DNA from: Chloroflexota bacterium
GTDB lineage: Bacteria > Chloroflexota > UBA6077
Reading direction: 5' to 3'
Length of the DNA stretch: 7,360 nucleotides
Assembly: GCA_021788565.1 (NCBI GenBank)
Contig: JAJYKO010000253.1
Span: 1-7,360, forward strand
Shown here: positions 1 through 5,767 of the stretch, in pieces
Layout: every line of letters starts with the position of its first letter
How positions within the stretch are numbered: the stretch's first letter is position 1
The notes under the pieces: generated by a model
The model's input: only the letters and a program-made list of their open reading frames with translations
Databases searched by the model: none
Told to the model about the DNA's origin: nothing
Translations under genes and position numbers: made by a program

Positions 1-966
1 CAACAGGGAGCTACGGGCGTTCCCGTTGGGGGTGGTAGCCCCGCCCGGCCACGGAACAGCCCCCGAACTCGTGCCCATCGTCGCCTTAGTGCCGTGCGCG
101 ACGTGGCATGTTAGACACACCATGGAACGGTTGTCCGGCGAGGTGGAAGGCGGTCCGCCGTTCACAGTGCTCACCGGCAGGGCAAGGTTGCTCGGGAAGC
201 TGTAGGTGATCCCACCAACCACGGCTCCCGAGGGCGCATCGATCCTGTGCTCGAACTTGTATATGAAGTCGCTTGAGGCGGTCTCGCCCGAGCCGCTGGC
301 CGTGGCCATGTATCGGGTGTGGCAGGCGGCGCAGAAGGTGGATATCTCCCACTGTCCGCTGCCGGCGGTCGGCTTGTAATACGTCGGAGTCGTATAGCTC
401 TTGGCGGAATCGTCGGTAGGTGTGACCTTCACAGTCACCCCGTTGATGTCGGTCCTCAGCATCCGGTAGTTAGGGCTCCCGTGGGGATCGTGACAGCTGG
501 TGCAGTAGAGATCGAAGCCGGTGCCGGCGATACCGGGGCCGCTAGAATTGGCCGGCCCCGCCCCCCACATCATCGCCGTGCTGCTGTATCCGGGCATCCC
601 CTGTACCATGTGGATCGAAGTCACCGGCCCGCTGGTCGCGGTACCTGTCAGTCCGGTGTCCTGTTTGGCGCTAACGAAGCCGCCGCCGTCGAGACCGGCG
701 TTCTGGACGCCCTGGGTGGTCCCTTTGTAGATACCATCCACCACGTCGGTCTCGGCCCCGGTGGCGCCCGAGCCGTGGCAGGTGAGACACAGGGCCGTCT
801 CCGCGCTGGTCAGCAGGTTGGCCGTGGTTGCCGTGTGAGTGCGGTGGCAACCGGCGCAGGCATCAGTAGAGGCGGTGTAGGATCCGTGAGGACCGCCGTC
901 GGCTAGAGCCGGCTCCGTCCACACGGCCAGCAGCACCGCCGACAGGACTACGGCCGTCCTCAGCAT
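1..966 (-). CDS. Secreted multiheme cytochrome c, doubled-CXXCH family (3' end cut by window edge)
   Basis: The reading frame is open from an ATG at 966 to the window edge: 322 codons without a stop, so the C-terminus is missing. GAGG (976-973) lies 6 bases before the ATG. Residues 1-22 form a signal peptide with a hydrophobic core ending in an Ala-Leu-Ala cleavage motif, so the protein is exported. Five heme motifs are visible: CAGCH (37-41), CLTCH (60-64), CTSCH (155-159), CAACH (212-216) and CLTCH (284-288). CTSCH is followed by DPHG and then an NYRMLR segment, and CLTCH 284 by VAHG. Both are typical of doubled-CXXCH cytochromes, where the trailing His can be an axial heme ligand. The visible end (NARSSLL) is the kind of segment that often precedes a final heme motif in this family, so at least one more heme is likely just outside. 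It is the last visible gene of the operon, 22 bp after the NHL gene. Family assignment is confident; partner and substrate are unknown. Confidence 0.9.
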   Translation of the reverse strand, partial: MLRTAVVLSAVLLAVWTEPALADGGPHGSYTASTDACAGCHRTHTATTANLLTSAETALCLTCHGSGATGAETDVVDGIYKGTTQGVQNAGLDGGGFVSAKQDTGLTGTATSGPVTSIHMVQGMPGYSSTAMMWGAGPANSSGPGIAGTGFDLYCTSCHDPHGSPNYRMLRTDINGVTVKVTPTDDSAKSYTTPTYYKPTAGSGQWEISTFCAACHTRYMATASGSGETASSDFIYKFEHRIDAPSGAVVGGITYSFPSNLALPVSTVNGGPPSTSPDNRSMVCLTCHVAHGTKATMGTSSGAVPWPGGATTPNGNARSSLL

Positions 967-972
967 CGAGGA

Positions 973-976
973 CCTC
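973..976 (-). promoter_or_regulatory. Ribosome binding site for the doubled-CXXCH cytochrome
   Basis: GAGG lies 6 bases upstream of the ATG at 966, inside the 22-bp gap after the NHL gene. It supports this ATG, directly in front of a clear signal peptide, as the true start. Confidence 0.6.
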
Positions 977-988
977 GCGCAAATCAAC

Positions 989-2008
989 TCAGTAGCTCCA
1001 CACCTGGACCCGATTGTTTTCGCGGTCAGTGATGTACAGACGGTCGCTACCGTCCACGGCGAGACCATTGGGGAAGTTGAACTGGCCGTCGCCTATACCC
1101 TGGCTGCCCAGGGTGAAGAGCAGCTTCGCATCCTGGGCGCCGAGCTCAAGAACGAGCACCTCGTGATTGGAGGTGTCCGCGACGTAGACCCTGCCCTTGG
1201 AGTCGACGGCGAGGCCCCTTGGCAGGCCGAAGGACGGGCCATCTTCTCCGTGCCCGATGGACCACTGGACTGTGCCTGAGGCATCCAGCACAGTCACCCG
1301 AGCGTTGTTGCTATCGGCGACCAGGATCCGGCCGCTCTTGTCCACGGCGATGCCGTTAGGGTAGCTGAACTCGCCGTCCCCGGCTCCTTCTCGTCCGAAC
1401 TGGCGCAACAGCTTGCCATCTGGACTCAGGACCACGACGCCGTGCTTGCCGGTGGGCGTGTTGGTCGCCAGCAGATTGCCTGCCGCATCGAAGGCGAGGG
1501 CCAGGGGGTTCCACGAACCCTTCAGCTCCGATGCCACAGCGAGATCGGCCACGAACTTGCCGTTCGGCGAGTAGATGTGCACGCTTCCCGTGCCCCGGTC
1601 GGCTACGTACACGTTCCCCTTCGAGTTGACGGCCACGTACACGGGAATCCGGCCGGCCGGATTGGAGCCGGGGGGGTTGAGTGACCCCAAGGGATGGCCG
1701 TCGCGGTCGAACACTTTGGTCTCCCTCGTGCCATCGCTCTCGGTCACGTAGACGCGATCACCCTTCGGCGACACCGCCACACCCAGGGGCCTGGAGACTC
1801 CATTGATGGAGAACAGAAAATGGGGGGCGGCCGCAACGGCTTCGGGAACCGCGGGCGGAAGCACGGCGGCCGCGGCACTGCGCTCGGTCTCCACCACGTA
1901 ACCGCTCCCCAGCTCGACCACTGCCGCGAGGCTCATCACCAGAACGGATAGGAACGCGATCTTCCATAACCTGGAGCCCAATGAGGGTTTTCGCCCTTTC
2001 ACTGTCAT
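989..2008 (-). CDS. Membrane-anchored six-bladed NHL-repeat beta-propeller protein
   Basis: 339 residues. Residues 14-32 form a hydrophobic segment after a basic N-terminus, so the protein is probably anchored with its propeller outside, or is secreted. An Ala/Pro-rich linker runs to about residue 62. Six NHL repeats follow, at roughly 72-108, 120-156, 165-204, 216-251, 262-300 and 312-339. They are recognisable by recurring P-x-G-(I/L)-AVD-x-x-G-x-(I/V/L)-x-V-(A/T)-D segments and by N-x-R-V-x-V near blade ends. There is no CXXCH motif, so it is not a cytochrome. NHL propellers bind proteins or ligands, and some are enzymes; I see no catalytic signature. The start overlaps the TPR gene stop in ATGA (2008-2005). 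A strong GGGAGG (2017-2012) sits only 3 bases before this ATG, so the GTG at codon 3 is an alternative start with better spacing. Its position in a cytochrome operon suggests a docking or assembly role, which is inference. Confidence 0.92.
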   Translation of the reverse strand: MTVKGRKPSLGSRLWKIAFLSVLVMSLAAVVELGSGYVVETERSAAAAVLPPAVPEAVAAAPHFLFSINGVSRPLGVAVSPKGDRVYVTESDGTRETKVFDRDGHPLGSLNPPGSNPAGRIPVYVAVNSKGNVYVADRGTGSVHIYSPNGKFVADLAVASELKGSWNPLALAFDAAGNLLATNTPTGKHGVVVLSPDGKLLRQFGREGAGDGEFSYPNGIAVDKSGRILVADSNNARVTVLDASGTVQWSIGHGEDGPSFGLPRGLAVDSKGRVYVADTSNHEVLVLELGAQDAKLLFTLGSQGIGDGQFNFPNGLAVDGSDRLYITDRENNRVQVWSY

Positions 2009-2994
2009 TCTCCTCCCAGCCTGCCGAGGCCCTGCTTCGCGGCGACGGAGTTGCCGTCGAGTTGAGCGGCCTTGCGATACTCGTCCAGGGCCGAAGTCCT
2101 CTTCCCCTGCTTCTCGTAAGTCATGGCAAGCCCCAGATGTACCTCGGCAGCGTTCGGCAGAGCCCTCTCCGCCTGCGTCAGCTCGTCCAGCGCGCTCGAG
2201 TAATCCGCGCGCGTGTAATCCACCATGCCGCGAGCGTACTCCGCGTGGTTCTCGTCTCCCTGCCGGCCGTAGGCCTGGAGGAGATCCTCGTAGGCGCCCG
2301 AGAAATCGGGCACCAGCCGCACTGCCTGCTGGTAGCTCTTGATCGCCTCGTCCACCCGCCCCTGCTGCGCCTGGGCATTGCCGAGCAGTCGCAGGGTATC
2401 GGCGTTGCCGCCATCGATCTGCAGGGCCTGAAGGAGCTCCTTTTCCGCGTCCGCGGTCCGGTTCTGCTTGAGGAAGATGCCGCCCAGCGACTGGTGAGCC
2501 TGGGCAAGTTGCAGGTTGCTCCCCGCCATGGAATTGTTTTTGTTCAGCTCCACGATCCTGGAGAGATTGGAGGCCGCCGATGCGAGGTCTCCCTTGCCCG
2601 CGTAAGCCTCCCCAAGGGCCAGGAGCGCCGCCTGGTTGTCGTGACTGAGCAACAGCGCCTGCTCAGCCTGAGAAACCGCGTCATCGTAGCTGCCCTTATC
2701 GACGAAGAGGTTGGCGATCGCCACCCTGAGTCCTGGGTTGTTGGGTTGCTGGCGGATCTGGTCCTCCAGGGCATGCGCGTCCCGATCCTCCACGGAGAGG
2801 CTGGAATATACGTAGTGCTGAACGTACCAATAGGCGGCCAGGCCGGCGACGCACAGCACCAGCAGACAAGCCGTGAGATAGATCGCGCTGGTCAACAGGC
2901 GGTCTACAGCTGCGCGCTCGCCGCTCGCCTTCGAGCCGCCATGGCGCTCCAGCGTACTCGCGGTGCCCTTACTTCGAAATACAAGCCGGATCAT
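2005..2994 (-). CDS. Membrane-anchored tetratricopeptide-repeat (TPR) protein
   Basis: 329 residues. A basic N-terminal tail of about 30 residues is followed by one transmembrane segment at about 33-58. The rest is helical TPR units from about 86 to 325. Typical TPR spacing is visible, for example LGEAYAGKGDLASAASNL (127-144), LLGNAQAQQGRVDEAIKSY (203-221) and LGLAMTYEKQGKRTSALDEY (287-306), each with the canonical small residues and a final aromatic or aliphatic position. I judge six or seven repeats. The likely topology is N-terminus inside and TPRs outside. TPR proteins with an N-terminal anchor (CcmI/CycH and NrfG) bind apocytochromes during heme attachment, so an apocytochrome chaperone or scaffold role is plausible but unproven. 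The ATG overlaps the stop of the upstream cytochrome in ATGA (2994-2991). The Shine-Dalgarno sequence is weak, so translation is probably coupled to the upstream gene. Confidence 0.92.
   Translation of the reverse strand: MIRLVFRSKGTASTLERHGGSKASGERAAVDRLLTSAIYLTACLLVLCVAGLAAYWYVQHYVYSSLSVEDRDAHALEDQIRQQPNNPGLRVAIANLFVDKGSYDDAVSQAEQALLLSHDNQAALLALGEAYAGKGDLASAASNLSRIVELNKNNSMAGSNLQLAQAHQSLGGIFLKQNRTADAEKELLQALQIDGGNADTLRLLGNAQAQQGRVDEAIKSYQQAVRLVPDFSGAYEDLLQAYGRQGDENHAEYARGMVDYTRADYSSALDELTQAERALPNAAEVHLGLAMTYEKQGKRTSALDEYRKAAQLDGNSVAAKQGLGRLGGE
2012..2017 (-). promoter_or_regulatory. Strong ribosome binding site inside the end of the TPR gene
   Basis: GGGAGG lies 3 bases before the ATG at 2008 and 9 bases before an in-frame GTG at 2002. 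The spacing leaves the exact NHL start open between these two codons. It is the strongest Shine-Dalgarno match I found in the operon, which suggests good translation of the NHL protein despite the 4-bp gene overlap. Confidence 0.55.
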
Positions 2995-3752
2995 CGCTTC
3001 GGCACCACCGTTCCAACCGGAGTCGGTGCCGGTGTCCCCACGGCCGCCACGTTAGGGGCAGCCACCGTGACTGGTCCCTGGGCGTGGCAAAATGAGCAGG
3101 TGGAGTTGTCGCGGCCAGCGTGGTTAACGGGCATGGCCGCTGCTGTGCCCCGACCGTGGCACTCGAGGCATCGATTGGCCTGGTCGGGAAATGCGTGAGG
3201 GATAGCGGGCGGTGCCTGGGGCTGGGTCGCGGCCACCGGCACCGCCGTCTTCGCCGGCGGAGTTGTCGCGCCCACCACCGGCGAGTCCTGCGTCTTGGGA
3301 AGGCCGTTGCTCGCCCGAACGTATTGGGCGACGGCTTTCATCTGATCGGCATCGAGGGGACCGCCCTGTTCCTTGCCCCAGGCCGGCATGGTGCCGCGTC
3401 CCTGAGTGATGGTCTGTTCCAGCCTGTCGCCGAGGCTATCTACGTACGATTGAGAGTTCAGGGGAGCGACGGGGATACGGTCCCCGGCGGCACCGTGACA
3501 CGACGCACATTGCTGCGAATACAGGGTCTTACCTTCCTTTACGAGCCCGCCTGAACTGCCATTGCTCATTGCGATCGACGGAAGCGGCCCAGATCCCGTG
3601 AGGAAAGCCAGCGCGGTAGCTCCAACCCGAAGCACCAGCAGAGCCATCAGCACTAACCCCAGGACGGCCAGAATGCGAGCACGTTTGCTCCGGCCGGAAG
3701 ACGGAGGCCGTTTCTCGGGCTTCGGTGGGATCGTCTGTCCATCTCCTACCAC
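2991..3752 (-). CDS. Membrane-anchored class I cytochrome c fused to a diheme repeat module (3 hemes)
   Basis: 253 residues from a GTG at 3752. This start is preferred because GAGG (3763-3760) is 7 bases upstream and because it overlaps the stop of the 15-heme gene by 7 bp. The same frame stays open further upstream, but those residues would lie wholly inside the previous gene. Order: short basic tail; transmembrane segment about 27-52; class I cytochrome c domain about 68-148 with heme motif CASCH (82-86) and Met122 in TMPAWG as probable distal ligand; Ala/Pro/Thr-rich linker about 152-183; then a diheme module with His186, CLECH (195-199), His211 and CSFCH (219-223). That module matches the repeats of the neighbouring multiheme proteins. 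A Pro/Val-rich tail ends the protein. The likely role is an electron relay anchored in the membrane, linking a donor there to the long multiheme cytochromes; this role is inference. Confidence 0.92.
   Translation of the reverse strand: MVGDGQTIPPKPEKRPPSSGRSKRARILAVLGLVLMALLVLRVGATALAFLTGSGPLPSIAMSNGSSGGLVKEGKTLYSQQCASCHGAAGDRIPVAPLNSQSYVDSLGDRLEQTITQGRGTMPAWGKEQGGPLDADQMKAVAQYVRASNGLPKTQDSPVVGATTPPAKTAVPVAATQPQAPPAIPHAFPDQANRCLECHGRGTAAAMPVNHAGRDNSTCSFCHAQGPVTVAAPNVAAVGTPAPTPVGTVVPKR
3084..3197 (-). repeat. Single diheme repeat module appended to the class I cytochrome
   Basis: This segment encodes residues 186-223: IPH, CLECHG, then NHAGR, then CSFCH. It is the same layout as one repeat of the 15-heme protein, with a heme motif, a His followed by x-G-R, and a second heme motif. 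The second His-to-Cys distance is the standard 8 residues; the first is 9. Confidence 0.75.
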
Positions 3753-5152
3753 TGGGTCGCCTCGTGACAGAGTAAGCAGTCGGTCCGCCCCTGGAGCGTA
3801 TGCGGTATCTTGGGCACACCGCCGGCCACGGGCTGGTGGCAGACCGGACACTGCTGGTTCGTTCGGTTGGCGTGGCTCGCGGGTAGAGCCCCGAGCTTCT
3901 GCGCGGAGTGGCAGTTCGTGCACTGCGGCCGATCCGCAATTGGATGCGGCGCCTGAGGAGGCTGAAGCGTCTGAGCGTGGCACGCCGTGCAGAGCGCTTC
4001 CGATCGCCCCTTATGATCCGCCGGGAGTGGAGCCAGCTTCCCGTCGCCGTGGCAGCTGAGGCACTGCCACATCCCGTCCAACGGGTGCGCCACCACCGTC
4101 GGAGTTTCGGTCTGGGTGTGGCAGATCTGGCAGGTCTGGTCCGTTCGCCCTTTATGGCTGGCGGGAAGCGGCACCGCTTTGCCATCGCCGTGACACAGGC
4201 TGCAGGTAGTCTTGCCCTCCAAGGTGTGCCCGATCTTCGGAACGGGCGTCGTCTGGGTATGGCAGATCTGACATTCCTGCTCGGTGCGTCCCTTGTGGCT
4301 GGCTGGCAGTGGCACGAGCTTGCCGTCCCCGTGGCACTCGGCGCACTTGGTCATGGCATCCAGGCCATGGGCGATGGGAGTCGGGATTTCGGTCTGCGTA
4401 TGGCAGATGGTGCAGGTCTGGTTGGTTCGCCCCTTGTGGTCGGCTGGAAGGGCGGCCATTTTCCCGTCCCCATGGCACGAGGTGCAGTCGGACTTGCCGT
4501 CCAGGGTGTGCTGGATCTTGACCGGCGTCAGCGTGTCGGTGTGGCAGATGACGCAGGTCTTGTCCGGGCGGTTCGAATGGTCGGCGGGAGTCGGCGCGAG
4601 TTTCCCGTCGCCGTGGCAGGTCGTGCAGCTGCCGTTCGTGTCTATCGGGTGCGGGACCTTCGGAGGTCCACCCGGGATCGGCGGATGGCAGCTCAGGCAG
4701 CTGTCGTTCTGCCGGCCATCGTGGGAGGCTGGCATCGGCCACATGACCAGCCTGCCGTGGCACGCGAGGCAATCCGCCCTCCCCTGGACCGCGTGGGGAG
4801 CGTAAGGTGCCCCGGTGGGCGAAACGGAGATCGAGGGCAGCTCAGTTACGGCCGCGACCGGCGCCAGGACGGCAGGGTTGGGCTGCGCCGGCTGCTGCGT
4901 TGGGGCGGTGGCTGCCGGCCGCGAGGTCGGGCTGGGTGCGGCGGTGGCCTGAACCTGCGCGGTGGGCCCAGGGGTTGGAGGTGGAGCGTTCTTGGGCGTA
5001 CACGCAGCCATCAAGGCCACCGCAGCGATGCTTGTGGTCGCGAGGACGAGCAGGCAGCCTACTCGTCGCCTCCTCCCGGTGGGCTCGTCCAGCCTCACCG
5101 CCTCACGCGCCTCGAAATCAGGTGCCCACACTTCCGAATGCTTCCTCAACAC
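3746..5152 (-). CDS. Lipoprotein-like 15-heme repeat cytochrome c
   Basis: 468 residues from GTG at 5152, with GAGG (5161-5158) 5 bases upstream and directly adjoining the preceding stop. Residues 1-30 are a long charged N-terminal region. Residues 32-50 are hydrophobic and end in LMAAC with Cys51, which resembles a lipoprotein cleavage site, so it is either a lipoprotein or a signal anchor. Residues 52-115 are a Pro/Thr/Ala-rich linker. Residues 120-463 are almost entirely repeat: 15 CXXCH motifs with first Cys at 128, 152, 176, 200, 223, 247, 270, 294, 317, 341, 364, 388, 411, 435 and 459. A His lies exactly 8 residues before each of these Cys. These are the only other histidines in the exported part, so every heme can be bis-His ligated. 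The two-heme unit is 47-48 residues with a CHGDGK-LPAxHKGR pattern. Its role is probably long-range electron transfer outside the membrane, by analogy with multi-domain cytochromes such as Geobacter GSU1996; this is inference. Confidence 0.95.
   Translation of the reverse strand: MLRKHSEVWAPDFEAREAVRLDEPTGRRRRVGCLLVLATTSIAAVALMAACTPKNAPPPTPGPTAQVQATAAPSPTSRPAATAPTQQPAQPNPAVLAPVAAVTELPSISVSPTGAPYAPHAVQGRADCLACHGRLVMWPMPASHDGRQNDSCLSCHPPIPGGPPKVPHPIDTNGSCTTCHGDGKLAPTPADHSNRPDKTCVICHTDTLTPVKIQHTLDGKSDCTSCHGDGKMAALPADHKGRTNQTCTICHTQTEIPTPIAHGLDAMTKCAECHGDGKLVPLPASHKGRTEQECQICHTQTTPVPKIGHTLEGKTTCSLCHGDGKAVPLPASHKGRTDQTCQICHTQTETPTVVAHPLDGMWQCLSCHGDGKLAPLPADHKGRSEALCTACHAQTLQPPQAPHPIADRPQCTNCHSAQKLGALPASHANRTNQQCPVCHQPVAGGVPKIPHTLQGRTDCLLCHEATQW
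3760..3763 (-). promoter_or_regulatory. Ribosome binding site deciding the start of the class I cytochrome gene
   Basis: GAGG lies 7 bases before the GTG at 3752, within the last codons of the 15-heme gene. It favours this GTG over upstream in-frame starts such as the one at 3983, which would lie entirely within the preceding coding sequence. Confidence 0.6.
3764..4795 (-). repeat. Tandem coding repeats: seven diheme units of 47-48 residues plus a half unit
   Basis: This segment encodes residues 120-463 of the 15-heme protein. First-Cys spacing alternates 24 and 23 residues through the middle and is 24-24 at both ends, giving diheme periods of 48, 47, 47, 47, 47, 47 and 48 residues (141 or 144 bases). 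The middle units are the most alike, with CHGDGK, LPAxHKGRT and ICHTQT conserved. The end units have diverged, for example CHGRLVMW at the first and CHSAQKLG near the end. This pattern fits expansion by internal duplication. Confidence 0.92.
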
Positions 5153-5554
5153 TCAAACCTCATCCACCGGCTGCTCTGAAAAGGGCTGCGCCGACCGCTC
5201 GCCGGCAACGTCGGGGCGCTCTCCCAGTAACCTGACCGCCGCCACCAGATCGGGGACGCCGGACGCCGTCAGGTGCCTGGCGGAGTAGATACCGAGCTGG
5301 TTGCTCTGGATGTTCAGCCGGATGACCCCGACCTCGGGACTCTGGCTGAGGATCTGGCTCAGCGTGAGCGCGAAGCCCGCTTCTGAGTCGTTGTCCTCCA
5401 CCAGGATCAGCCTGGGCCGTAGCGCGAGAAGCCGATCGTACGCGTCCTCCTGCCTGGCATCGACCAGTACCGGTTGACACTGCCCGTCGCTCAACAGGCG
5501 AGCGATTCCATCGGCGAAGAGTTGGTGGCGATAGAAGATGAGCGGAGCGTCCAG
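5153..5554 (-). CDS. Stand-alone degenerate response-regulator receiver-like domain (start uncertain)
   Basis: The frame ends with TGA at 5155-5153, directly before the next start. The earliest possible start after the in-frame stop at 5560-5558 is CTG at 5554 (133 residues). The first standard start codon is TTG at 5494 (113 residues). I prefer the longer form because codons 4-21 encode a segment containing HQLFADGIARLL, which resembles helix 1 of NarL-type receivers (HPLFREGLRxLL); the TTG start would remove strand 1 and most of that helix. Numbering from CTG: PRLILVE (47-53) matches strand 3, where the phosphoacceptor Asp is replaced by Glu53. The strand-1 acidic pair is missing (Tyr8-Arg9), and the conserved Thr after strand 4 is Asn81. 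No DNA-binding output domain follows. It is therefore probably a non-phosphorylated pseudo-receiver that acts by protein contact. A one-base frame error near 5555-5579, giving an ATG start at 5579, is another possibility. Confidence 0.62.
   Translation of the reverse strand: MDAPLIFYRHQLFADGIARLLSDGQCQPVLVDARQEDAYDRLLALRPRLILVEDNDSEAGFALTLSQILSQSPEVGVIRLNIQSNQLGIYSARHLTASGVPDLVAAVRLLGERPDVAGERSAQPFSEQPVDEV
5158..5161 (-). promoter_or_regulatory. Ribosome binding site for the 15-heme cytochrome
   Basis: GAGG lies 5 bases before the GTG at 5152 and overlaps the last codons of the receiver-like gene. It supports this GTG start and tight translational linkage of the two genes. Confidence 0.55.
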
Positions 5555-5643
5555 CTCTCAGGACCCTTTCTGTCGGCATTGCGACAACGGCCGCGTTGGC
5601 AATTTGCCGCGGCCCAATCCTATGTACGGGCGCCGAGCGCGTC

Positions 5644-5662
5644 GATGTACTTGGGATACATT
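5644..5662. promoter_or_regulatory. Candidate operator, palindrome 2 (proximal to receiver-like gene)
   Basis: On the plus strand this reads GATGTACTTGGGATACATT, with arms GATGT and ACAT(T) separated by 9 bases. It matches the other palindrome at 14 of 19 positions and starts exactly 33 bp from it. It lies about 90 bp upstream of the receiver-like gene. A binding site for a dimeric regulator is the simplest reading. The protein that binds it is unknown. Confidence 0.45.
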
Positions 5663-5676
5663 TATCTTCATGGAAT

Positions 5677-5695
5677 GATGTGCCCCGGATACATC
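5677..5695. promoter_or_regulatory. Candidate operator, palindrome 1 (distal)
   Basis: On the plus strand this reads GATGTGCCCCGGATACATC, with perfect 5-bp arms GATGT and ACATC separated by 9 bases. Its second half, GGATACAT, is shared exactly with palindrome 2. The 33-bp offset is close to three helical turns, so bound dimers would sit on the same face of the DNA. Confidence 0.47.
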
Positions 5696-5767
5696 TTCCG
5701 ACTGGCTCCGGTCACTACGACCGTCACCTTGATTCCGACACGCTAGCAGGATGCCCGCACGTCTTCG

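Larger units (their letters stand above)
5555..5767. other. Intergenic region between the 13-heme gene and the receiver-like gene
   Basis: This is the only non-coding stretch of note in the window, 213 bases long. It holds the two palindromes annotated separately. It also has a weak inverted repeat GGTC-5-GACC at 5710-5722 and a GTCAC direct repeat at 5711-5715 and 5723-5727. I see no convincing terminator: there is no GC-rich stem with a following T-run after the stop at 5768. I also find no clear -35/-10 pair for the minus strand; GATAAA between the palindromes resembles a -10 box but lacks a good -35. Open frames crossing it have no recognisable protein content. Confidence 0.6.

Noticed and set aside
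319..906. 195-codon open frame on the plus strand
   Set aside because: It is antisense to the doubled-CXXCH cytochrome, whose minus-strand frame has a signal peptide, ribosome binding site and five heme motifs.
1981..3198. 405-codon open frame on the plus strand
   Set aside because: It lies opposite the TPR gene and the end of the class I cytochrome. Its translation has no domain pattern, whereas the minus strand gives clear TPRs and heme motifs. It is a GC-driven antisense shadow.
3753..3983. Upstream extension of the class I cytochrome gene to a start at 3983
   Set aside because: The extra 77 residues lie within the well-conserved end of the 15-heme gene and are basic low-complexity sequence. 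The GTG at 3752 has a good ribosome binding site and is followed directly by the membrane anchor.
3764..4795. Regular 141-base DNA repeats as a possible CRISPR or satellite array
   Set aside because: The repeats are in frame, imperfect, and encode heme motifs with conserved ligand spacing. There are no identical short repeats with unique spacers.
3908..5179. 423-codon open frame on the plus strand
   Set aside because: It is antisense to the 15-heme repeats. The periodic, GC-rich repeat keeps the opposite frame open, and its product is a low-complexity echo of the repeat.
5160..5579. 139-codon minus-strand frame starting with ATG at 5579
   Set aside because: It is rich in Arg and Gly with no fold signature, while the frame ending at 5153 gives a receiver-like domain. 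Only its ATG could matter, if a frame error exists.
5706..5730. Possible terminator after the 13-heme gene
   Set aside because: The only stem is GGTC/GACC with a 5-base loop and no T-run on the minus strand, which is too weak to call.
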